A stretch of DNA of 11,096 nucleotides from Candidatus Iainarchaeum sp. GTDB lineage: Archaea > Iainarchaeota > Iainarchaeia > Iainarchaeales > JAAZKV01. A model generated the notes under the pieces. It was not told the origin of the DNA. It did not search any database and saw only the letters and a list, made by a program, of their open reading frames with translations. Positions 6,658-11,096 of the stretch are shown here, piece by piece (position 1 is the stretch's first letter; each line of letters begins with the position of its first letter). Where the stretch lies: the NCBI GenBank assembly GCA_026397035.1, contig JAPLVQ010000004.1:1-11096 (forward strand). The letters run 5' to 3'. Position numbers and translations under genes: made by a program.

Positions 6658-7155
6658 CTAGTGAAACAAATCCAAAAACTCTTTTGCACCCATAATTCTT
6701 ATTCCTTCAAATTCTTTCATTTTCAAAAGATGCTTATCTCCTGAAACAATAAATTGGACGCCTGCTTCTAGCGCTGTTTCAAGGACTTTATTATCATCAG
6801 GATCTTCACAGGTAAAAACCCTGCGAACAGGGCAAACAAGCACAATATTTTCAAGTAACTCATTTATTTTCGCTAGCAAACTTTCTTCCGAAACATTAAA
6901 GTCACGAAAAATTGAATTTTTTAGTTCATCAATTAGTTCTTGCGAAGAAAACACATTAATCCTGCCAGAAAAGCACAGCGCGAGGATTTTGTGGGGGTTG
7001 CCATTCCAAAAGAAAGCTGAAATTAGTATATTAGTGTCTAGAACTACTTTAACCTGTCCAGTCTTCTCCGCTCGTGAATAATTCTGTCCACGTCTTCTTC
7101 TTTGATTCCAAGTAAAGTTGCCTTCTTGTTCAGTTCTTTTGTCAATTTGTTCCAT
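6658..7155 (-). CDS. PIN-domain toxin (COG1569-like putative RNase), start uncertain
   Basis: This looks like the toxin of a PIN/AbrB toxin-antitoxin pair; PIN toxins are Mg-dependent ribonucleases. The domain begins at VKVVLDTNILISAFF, with catalytic-type acids D40, E77 (ELIDEL), D121 (DPDDN) and D140 (SGDKHLLKM), numbered from the ATG at 7155. The family normally starts just before VVLDTN, but no ATG, GTG or TTG lies in frame there. The only canonical in-frame start is ATG 7155, which adds about 34 Arg/Gln-rich residues encoded out of frame inside the antitoxin gene. Those residues look like frame shadow, not domain. Translation may use a rare start near 7050, coupling to the antitoxin stop at 7044-7046, or a -1 shift that fuses both products. 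Active-site residues appear intact. Confidence 0.88.
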   Translation of the reverse strand: MEQIDKRTEQEGNFTWNQRRRRGQNYSRAEKTGQVKVVLDTNILISAFFWNGNPHKILALCFSGRINVFSSQELIDELKNSIFRDFNVSEESLLAKINELLENIVLVCPVRRVFTCEDPDDNKVLETALEAGVQFIVSGDKHLLKMKEFEGIRIMGAKEFLDLFH

Positions 7156-7325
7156 TCCATCAGTAGTTCTTCTCTTGAGGGAGTTTTTATTCTTTTCATA
7201 ACCAAATTGCCGGCGGTGTCGGTTAGTGCAAGAGCGTCCCCTTCTTTTAGCCCCATTCTTTTCCTCACTTTTAATGGAATAACTACCTGCCCGCGGGAAT
7301 TAATTACAACAACTTCGGAGTTCAT
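7044..7325 (-). CDS. AbrB/SpoVT-type antitoxin partner of the PIN toxin
   Basis: This 93-residue protein has an N-terminal swapped-hairpin AbrB domain in about residues 3-48: VVVINSRGQVVIPLKVRKRM, then GLKEGDALALTD and NLVMKRI. This is the DNA-binding part of VapB/MazE-type antitoxins. The C-terminal half (about 50-93) is a charged helix ending in RRRLDRLK that would clamp the PIN toxin. ATG 7325 is preceded by a clear GGTGA site. The gene comes first and overlaps the toxin frame, the normal antitoxin-toxin order. Such antitoxins usually repress their own operon, and an inverted repeat at 7398-7420 lies upstream. Confidence 0.9.
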   Translation of the reverse strand: MNSEVVVINSRGQVVIPLKVRKRMGLKEGDALALTDTAGNLVMKRIKTPSREELLMEWNKLTKELNKKATLLGIKEEDVDRIIHERRRLDRLK

Positions 7326-7332
7326 AACTTAA

Positions 7333-7337
7333 TCACC
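7333..7337 (-). promoter_or_regulatory. Ribosome-binding site GGTGA of the antitoxin gene
   Basis: The minus strand reads GGTGA seven bases before ATG 7325, matching the archaeal anti-Shine-Dalgarno sequence. It settles the antitoxin start and shows that this mRNA has a leader, unlike the leaderless-type starts elsewhere in the window. Confidence 0.7.
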
Positions 7338-7397
7338 TTCAAACACTTATAACTTCAAAATCACAATAATACTACATACCTTGAACTTAATAATACT

Positions 7398-7420
7398 TGC
7401 GGAAAATCAGAAAATCCGCA
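7398..7420. promoter_or_regulatory. Inverted repeat TGCGGA-N11-TCCGCA between the antitoxin and SRPBCC genes
   Basis: Six-base perfect arms at 7398-7403 and 7415-7420 flank an A-rich spacer holding a repeated GAAAATC. It lies about 73 bases upstream of the antitoxin ATG and about 83 upstream of the SRPBCC ATG. It could be an operator for the AbrB-type antitoxin. Short arms make this tentative. Confidence 0.3.
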
Positions 7421-7502
7421 CATTGGAATAAAACTAATTGTTAATAAAATCAAAACAAAAATCAAACGTACCAGCTTAAACCCATTGATAGCAGTATTTG
7501 TC

Positions 7503-7892
7503 ATGTCTGATAAAACAATTAAGCTGAAAGTGATTTTTAATATTAAGGCGGAGAAGATTTACTCCGCTTTGATGAGTTCAAAACTTCAATCACAATTTAC
7601 TGGTTCGAAGTGTGTAATTGGAAAAAAGGTTGGGGGAAGATTTAGCGCTTTTGATGATTATGCCTCTGGAAAGAATTTAGAGCTTGTCCCTAACAAAAAG
7701 ATTGTTCAATCCTGGCGCGCAAGTGATTGGCCAAAGGGAGTTGTTTCTAAAATTAATTTTGAGTTTGAAGAAACCAAAGGAAAAACTATTTTAACTTTCA
7801 CTCAAACAGGAGTTCCTGAAGAATTTGCTAAAGAAATTGAGAGAGGCTGGGGAGAGTACTATTGGAACCCGATTAAAGAAATGTTTAAGTGA
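7503..7892 (+). CDS. SRPBCC / AHSA1-like domain protein
   Basis: The chosen product is 129 residues from ATG 7503 (MSDKTIKLKVIFNIKAEKIY). The frame is open back to 7485, but the extra six residues (MIAVFV) are not part of the fold. The START-like AHSA1 pattern is clear: an N-terminal strand and helix with AEKIYSALMSSKLQSQFTG, then GGRFSAFDDYASGKNLELVPNKKIVQSWRASDWP, the LTFTQTGVP strand, and a C-terminal helix ERGWGEYYWNPIKEMF. The fold makes a hydrophobic pocket for a small molecule or a protein partner; the ligand is unknown. Despite the family name there is no reason to invoke Hsp90 here. It is the only plus-strand gene in the right half, convergent with livG. CTTAAA near 7474-7479 may be its TATA box. 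Confidence 0.88.
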   Translation: MSDKTIKLKVIFNIKAEKIYSALMSSKLQSQFTGSKCVIGKKVGGRFSAFDDYASGKNLELVPNKKIVQSWRASDWPKGVVSKINFEFEETKGKTILTFTQTGVPEEFAKEIERGWGEYYWNPIKEMFK

Positions 7893-7913
7893 AAAATAAA
7901 TAAAAGAAAAAAA
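7892..7913 (-). terminator. T-rich terminator region of livG
   Basis: On the minus strand after the livG stop (7934-7936) come T runs at 7913-7907 (T7), 7905-7902 (T4) and 7896-7892 (T5). These fit archaeal U-tract termination and end right at the 3' end of the convergent SRPBCC gene. Confidence 0.45.
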
Positions 7914-7933
7914 TATTATTCACAACCCACTTC

Positions 7934-8671
7934 TTACTCACCAAGGTACGCTTCAAGCACTTTCTTATTTTTTCTTATTTGCGCTGGGGTCCCGTGTGCG
8001 ATTATTTTTCCTTCATCAAGAACAAATACTTCATCAGCTATTCCTAAAACGAAGTTCATGTCGTGTTCTATTAAAAATATTGTGCTGCCACTGTCGCGGA
8101 TATGTCCAAGTATTTGGGCAATCTTTTTCCGCATTGGAGGAGTAACTCCCCCAACAGGTTCATCAAGCATCAGTAGTTTGTGCTTAGTTAGCATTGCGCG
8201 CGAGAGTTCAACTAACCTTTTTTGCCCAAAACTCAAATCCGTCGCTTGCTTTTTCTTTAATTCATCAAGTCCAACCGAAACCAGCGCTTTATTTACCTGC
8301 CCAAGTTGTTCTTTAGTATCAGAATTAAGTCCAAAGAATGATTTCCAGAATTTTGTATCATCTTGCCCGATTGCAAGTAAAAGATTTTCTTCAAGGGTAA
8401 GATTAGAAAATACGCGCGGCTGCTGGAACACTCTTGATATTCCCAATAATGCTCGTTTCTCAATTGCTAATTTTGTAATTACCTTATTATTAAATTCAAT
8501 CTCCCCACTATCAGCTTCAAGCACTCCTGAAACTAAATTAAACAGGGTTGATTTTCCTGAGCCGTTTGGGCCAATTAGTGCAGTAATCTTCCCCTCTTTC
8601 ACTTCAAGCGAACAGTTATTAACAGCATGAACCCCCCCAAAGCTTTTTGATAAACCAATTAATTTTAGCAT
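7934..8671 (-). CDS. livG: LivG-type ABC transporter ATPase (HAAT family)
   Basis: This 245-residue cytoplasmic ATPase is a near relative of LivG, the other nucleotide-binding subunit of branched-chain amino acid importers. It shows Walker A GPNGSGKST (34-42), Q-loop RVFQQPRVF (Q83), the LivG-type signature LSFGQKRLVE (146-155), Walker B LLMLDEP (166-172) and H-loop IEHDMNFV (H203). The D-loop region reads VGGVTPP where many LivG proteins have AGLNP-like sequence, a mild variation. Its ATG overlaps the HEPN stop (ATGCTAA) and follows a GAGGT site, so it is translated from the MNT-HEPN mRNA. It presumably pairs with the LivF encoded at 2525-3229. No permease is visible. Confidence 0.94.
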   Translation of the reverse strand: MLKLIGLSKSFGGVHAVNNCSLEVKEGKITALIGPNGSGKSTLFNLVSGVLEADSGEIEFNNKVITKLAIEKRALLGISRVFQQPRVFSNLTLEENLLLAIGQDDTKFWKSFFGLNSDTKEQLGQVNKALVSVGLDELKKKQATDLSFGQKRLVELSRAMLTKHKLLMLDEPVGGVTPPMRKKIAQILGHIRDSGSTIFLIEHDMNFVLGIADEVFVLDEGKIIAHGTPAQIRKNKKVLEAYLGE

Positions 8672-9090
8672 TTTAATAACCTCTTAACATATACTAAATA
8701 ATCTTTAGCCAAACTTAAAATAAACTCTGCTTGTTCCTCATTAACTAAATATCCCTCGTATTGAACCAAGTTTCTTGATTCAAGTGCACGTTCAAATGAG
8801 TTCGAAAGTTCAGCCAGTTCTTTGTCTTTAGAAAAGTATTTTTGGATTGCTTTGATTAGACACAAGTGTCCCTTAACCGAAATTCCTTTACTGAAAACAA
8901 GCGCGCGGTTTAGGTTCAAAATAGCATTATATGCTGAAAGTAAAACCAATTCTTTTTCACCTATTTTATTTACATTTTCAGCAGATTTAATTCTGTGCTC
9001 TGCGCTTTTAACTTCACGCAAAACCCAGTTTTTTGCTTCAGAAACCGCTCTTATTTTGCCTTCTTTCTCGCATTCTTCAAAGCTTCTCAT
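8665..9090 (-). CDS. HEPN-domain protein, partner of the wHTH-MNT protein
   Basis: This 141-residue all-helical HEPN protein looks like the toxin (or modified partner) of a HEPN/MNT module; active HEPN toxins are metal-independent RNases. Recognisable parts are the N-terminal SEAKNWVLREVKSAEHRIKS helix, SAYNAILNLNRALVFSKG, and SRNLVQYEGYLVNEEQAEF (105-123). In the Rx4-6H catalytic pattern the histidine is replaced: R106 is followed by Y111, as in archaeal HEPN proteins with RNxxxY. RNase activity is therefore doubtful. Its ATG 9090 overlaps the MNT stop by ATGA, and its own stop overlaps the livG start. It is thus translationally coupled at both ends. It may instead be a non-toxic HEPN working with the nucleotidyltransferase. 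Confidence 0.85.
   Translation of the reverse strand: MRSFEECEKEGKIRAVSEAKNWVLREVKSAEHRIKSAENVNKIGEKELVLLSAYNAILNLNRALVFSKGISVKGHLCLIKAIQKYFSKDKELAELSNSFERALESRNLVQYEGYLVNEEQAEFILSLAKDYLVYVKRLLKC
8679..8683 (-). promoter_or_regulatory. Ribosome-binding site GAGGT of livG
   Basis: The minus strand reads GAGGT seven bases before ATG 8671, inside the last codons of the HEPN gene. It fixes the livG start and supports reinitiation or coupled translation in the operon. Confidence 0.6.
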
Positions 9091-9635
9091 AATTTCCCGC
9101 CCTTAATTAAAATATGTTTTCCCAGTATTGATTGTGCAAATTCATGCTTTTCTTTTTTCATTTTTTCCCATTTTACCCAATCATAACAAACAAGTTGAAC
9201 CTCTCTTTTTATTTCTTTTCTAAATTTCGACAGTTGCAAATTATCAATTTCCTCTTTAAGTCCGATAACTAGTAAATCAAGGTCGCTGTTTTCATCAAAC
9301 TCGCCGCTGGCAAAACTTCCGTAAATAGCAAAGGAATGGGCCTTGTCACTAACTATTTTTTCAATTTCCCTTTCTTTGAACCAAAGCAGAGAGAAAGTTT
9401 TCTTCAGCTCTTTTGTATAAGGCGAGTTGTTATTCAAGCTGAACCTTCGCTGGTTGCCCACATCCTCGACTTTTAACAGCCCCTCTTTTAAAAAAGCGTC
9501 GCAATATTTCTTTGCTGAAAAAACGCTTAATTTAGTTTCTCTCCCAACTTCATTAATATTAAATGTTCCAAGAGAGTGAAACAAGAATAGTTCTAGCACT
9601 CCAAAACCGGCAAAAGACTTAAAGAGTTTAAGCAT
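9087..9635 (-). CDS. Winged-helix / MNT nucleotidyltransferase fusion (HEPN/MNT module antitoxin)
   Basis: This 182-residue two-domain protein has an N-terminal winged helix (about 1-70), with FNINEVGRETKLSVFSAKKYCDAFLKEG as the helix-turn-helix and DVGNQRRFSL as the wing. The C-terminal domain (about 95-180) is a minimal nucleotidyltransferase: IYGSFASGEFDENSDLDLLVIG gives the GS motif (106-107) and D118-x-D120 metal ligands, all intact. Known MNT antitoxins silence HEPN partners by adding AMP; the fused DNA-binding domain would let this one also control its own promoter. It overlaps the HEPN gene by ATGA. A TATA-like ATTTAAAT 26 bases upstream of ATG 9635 fits a leaderless mRNA that would also carry livG. 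The functional pairing is inferred from gene order and families. Confidence 0.88.
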   Translation of the reverse strand: MLKLFKSFAGFGVLELFLFHSLGTFNINEVGRETKLSVFSAKKYCDAFLKEGLLKVEDVGNQRRFSLNNNSPYTKELKKTFSLLWFKEREIEKIVSDKAHSFAIYGSFASGEFDENSDLDLLVIGLKEEIDNLQLSKFRKEIKREVQLVCYDWVKWEKMKKEKHEFAQSILGKHILIKGGKL

Positions 9636-9656
9636 AAATTAAAGAGTCTTCATTAG

Positions 9657-9664
9657 ATTTAAAT
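9657..9664 (-). promoter_or_regulatory. TATA-like box of the MNT-HEPN-livG operon
   Basis: ATTTAAAT is centred about 26 bases upstream of ATG 9635 with no ribosome-binding site between, the spacing of a leaderless archaeal promoter. It suggests livG is transcribed with the HEPN/MNT module and need not be read through from SBP C. Confidence 0.5.
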
Positions 9665-9726
9665 AACAATCATTATTTTAAAAGCCTGTTAATCCCCGCA
9701 CGCTTCCAGTAATCAATCAAAAAAGC

Positions 9727-10884
9727 TTATTTAAACTCTTCAAGTCTCCCATCACGAATTACGTGGAGTGCAACTTCCCTTTGGGCATCGCCGTTAATGT
9801 CAATTGTATATGCTCCTACAGCCCCATAATTAACCCCTCTATTTTTTACAAAAAAGGTTATACAGGAATTGTCACTTCCACATTTTGCAATACCTTCGCG
9901 TAATGCATTATATGTATCATAACCAAGCGCGGCGTAAATATCAGATTCTCCTGCTTGGGAGTATTTCGTGTGATACGCAGCAAGAAAAGCTTTTGTTTCC
10001 TTTGAATTTGAGTCAAACTTGTATTCCGAAACAATTACCCCTTCAGCAATTCCTTTGTTTGCTACTGCAACTGAATTAAACCCAAAAGCTTCATTCCCGA
10101 TAATCTGTATATTTAGTCCAAGTTCGTTTGCTTGTTTTAGTACTTTTGCCGCGCTCACTGAGGAGAGAACAGAAACCACCAGTGCATTTGCCCCGGAAGA
10201 TCTGATTTTTTCTAACTGCCCCCTTAAATCCGTGTCTTGGGAATTAAAAGATTCCTCAATAACTACTTCGCCGCCCAGTTCTTTTGTTTTGGAAATAAAT
10301 GAATCTTTCCACCCAATTGAGTAGTCATTAATTTCATAAAGCACTGCAAATTTACTAAACCCTTTTTCATTCACGACTTTTGCCGCGTTTGTTGCCATCT
10401 TTACTGATGACGGAACTAATCTAAAGAAGTTCTTCCCTTCGCCATTCAATTTTGGTGTCGCGGCAAGACTTGAAGCAAGAAGCACTCCTTTCTCAGAAAT
10501 ATAAGGCAATACTGCAAGCGCGGGTCCGCTGAATGCTTCAACTAGAACTCTTGCGCCGTCAAGCTCAACTAATTTTTTTGCCGCTGTCAGGGATACTGCG
10601 GGATCAGCCTTGTCATCCTCAAAAATCACTTGAATTTTCTTTCCATTTACCTCTGGAAATAATTCATTTGCAAGTTCAAATCCCTGTCTTGAAGAAATTC
10701 CCGTTGAAGCTGCCGGCCCACTTAATGGGGCAATAAAACCAATTTTTACAGTATTGTCTTTTTCAGCATTAACCCCTAAAGTCAAATATCCTGTATTATT
10801 ATATGCAAAAAAGCTCAACCCTAAAACCAGCACTAAAGCAATAACAACTGCTGCGCTAGTTCCCAACTTCAAAGACCTATTCAT
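9727..10884 (-). CDS. SBP gene C: intact LivJ-like substrate-binding protein
   Basis: This is the only intact SBP of the three: 385 residues from ATG 10884. The frame also offers GTG 10893 and TTG 10896, but GGTGA lies five bases before the ATG. The N terminus (SAAVVIALVLVLGLSFFAY) is a membrane anchor without a lipobox cysteine, so the receptor is tethered outside the cell. Then come VKIGFIAPLSGPAAS, the EDDKADPAVSLTAAKKL helix, EINDYSIGWKDSF at the hinge, ALGYDTYNAL, and a C-terminal pair CGSDNSC before GAYTIDINGD. It would capture an amino acid or similar solute for a HAAT importer; the ligand cannot be read from sequence. It precedes the MNT-HEPN-livG genes on the same strand with a 91-base gap. 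Confidence 0.93.
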   Translation of the reverse strand: MNRSLKLGTSAAVVIALVLVLGLSFFAYNNTGYLTLGVNAEKDNTVKIGFIAPLSGPAASTGISSRQGFELANELFPEVNGKKIQVIFEDDKADPAVSLTAAKKLVELDGARVLVEAFSGPALAVLPYISEKGVLLASSLAATPKLNGEGKNFFRLVPSSVKMATNAAKVVNEKGFSKFAVLYEINDYSIGWKDSFISKTKELGGEVVIEESFNSQDTDLRGQLEKIRSSGANALVVSVLSSVSAAKVLKQANELGLNIQIIGNEAFGFNSVAVANKGIAEGVIVSEYKFDSNSKETKAFLAAYHTKYSQAGESDIYAALGYDTYNALREGIAKCGSDNSCITFFVKNRGVNYGAVGAYTIDINGDAQREVALHVIRDGRLEEFK

Positions 10885-10889
10885 TATCC

Positions 10890-10894
10890 TCACC
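10890..10894 (-). promoter_or_regulatory. Ribosome-binding site GGTGA selecting ATG 10884 for SBP C
   Basis: The minus strand reads GGTGAGGATA directly before ATG 10884. A second purine-rich site, AAGGAG (10902-10907), could serve the TTG/GTG codons at 10896/10893, so two starts 9-12 bases apart are possible. The membrane anchor is kept in all forms. Confidence 0.5.
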
Positions 10895-10916
10895 AAAGTA
10901 ACTCCTTCTTCGGGCT

Positions 10917-10948
10917 GATTTAATTAGAATCCCCCACCCAGTGGTGGG
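10917..10948 (-). promoter_or_regulatory. Putative promoter and GC-rich dyad of SBP C
   Basis: The minus strand carries CCCACC-ACTG-GGTGGG (10948-10933, six-base arms), then GGGATTCTAATTAAATCA with a TATA-like AATTAAAT near 10918-10925. Transcription would begin close to 10896. The order TGGGGGA, a few bases, ATTAAAT repeats what is seen before SBP B, suggesting a shared promoter-operator design. Confidence 0.45.
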
Positions 10949-10960
10949 AAACTATATGGG

Positions 10961-10990
10961 ATAGGGGCTCCGCTGTTGCTCTGCCCCTAT
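10961..10990. repeat. Inverted repeat ATAGGGGC / GCCCCTAT
   Basis: Perfect eight-base arms at 10961-10968 and 10983-10990 enclose a 14-base loop. It is the first of several hairpins in the GC-rich end of the window. Its role is unknown: a terminator-like structure, a repeat element or part of a structured RNA. Confidence 0.6.
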
Positions 10991-11014
10991 AACCCCGCTT
11001 GCGCCTCGCTCCCC

Positions 11015-11036
11015 CTGCGAGTCTCTTGACTCGCAG
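11015..11036. repeat. Strong hairpin CTGCGAGTC-TCTT-GACTCGCAG
   Basis: Nine perfectly paired bases (11015-11023 with 11028-11036) close a TCTT tetraloop. This is the most stable hairpin seen in the window, in sequence of about 65 percent GC (39 of 60 bases in 10981-11040). No T-run follows on either strand, so it is not a classic terminator. Confidence 0.7.
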
Positions 11037-11056
11037 TACCCGAGCTTCGGCGCCTA

Positions 11057-11090
11057 ATACGCGTTGATACGCGTTTGAGTATCATCAACG
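11057..11090. repeat. 10-bp direct repeat with overlapping inverted repeat at the right edge
   Basis: ATACGCGTTG (11057-11066) is followed directly by ATACGCGTTT (11067-11076). CGTTGAT (11062-11068) also pairs with ATCAACG (11084-11090). Nothing here identifies a known element, and the window ends six bases later. Confidence 0.5.
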
Positions 11091-11096
11091 ACTTGG

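Noticed and set aside
8058..8630. 190-codon plus-strand frame opposite livG
   Set aside because: It is an antisense shadow of a clear ABC ATPase with all motifs on the minus strand. It shows no domain and is serine/phenylalanine-rich as expected of a shadow.
11054..11095. Possible end of a minus-strand gene (QVVDDTQTRINAY-stop)
   Set aside because: Only 13 codons are visible and they overlap the direct and inverted repeats, so chance cannot be excluded. More sequence to the right would decide.
10951..11096. tRNA, SRP RNA or RNase P RNA in the GC-rich block
   Set aside because: No T-loop GGTTCGAATCC-like sequence, tRNA cloverleaf or recognisable conserved core of these RNAs could be found on either strand.
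1..11096. CRISPR array, insertion sequence or integrase
   Set aside because: No regularly spaced repeats, transposase motifs, terminal inverted repeats with target duplications, or recombinase motifs were seen.

Overview
The window looks like archaeal DNA from an AT-rich genome, possibly a DPANN-type lineage. The lineage is inferred from gene content only; no rRNA or tRNA gene is present. The archaeal signs are TrmB-family regulators, TATA-like boxes about 25 bases upstream of start codons (leaderless promoters), GGTGA ribosome-binding sites, a wHTH-fused MNT gene with HEPN, an AbrB/PIN pair, and membrane-anchored LivJ-like binding proteins.

Layout. From 1 to about 5.6 kb, plus-strand TrmB-type regulators alternate with minus-strand LivJ-like substrate-binding protein (SBP) genes. 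A partial regulator (2-475) converges on broken SBP gene A (504-1691). SBP A diverges from an intact regulator (1770-2543) across a perfect 12-bp-arm dyad. That regulator converges on livF (2525-3229), the last gene of a minus-strand unit: broken SBP gene B (3571-4726), a 106-residue two-TM protein (3241-3561), then livF. SBP B diverges from a third regulator (4854-5621). The middle holds a family 2 glycosyltransferase (5686-6588, minus), a PIN toxin/AbrB antitoxin pair (6658-7325, minus) and an SRPBCC/AHSA1-like protein (7503-7892, plus). The right third, all minus strand, reads intact SBP C (9727-10884), a wHTH-MNT/HEPN pair (8665-9635) and livG (7934-8671), whose start overlaps the HEPN stop. 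The last 150 bases are a GC-rich, hairpin-rich block without a convincing gene.

How the genes fit together. The SBPs, LivF and LivG are parts of a branched-chain amino acid type (HAAT) ABC importer. No LivH or LivM permease lies in the window, so the parts depend on permeases elsewhere or are relics. Each regulator sits beside, or divergent from, an SBP gene and is the obvious candidate to control it.

The most striking signals are defects in two of the three SBP genes. SBP A carries an exact 25-bp tandem duplication and an exact 100-bp inverted copy of its own coding sequence, which replaces the conserved N-terminal IGxxAPLTG region. SBP B has a single frameshift. These could be real decay, strain-level rearrangement or assembly errors; the length of exactly 100 bp makes an assembly origin a serious possibility.
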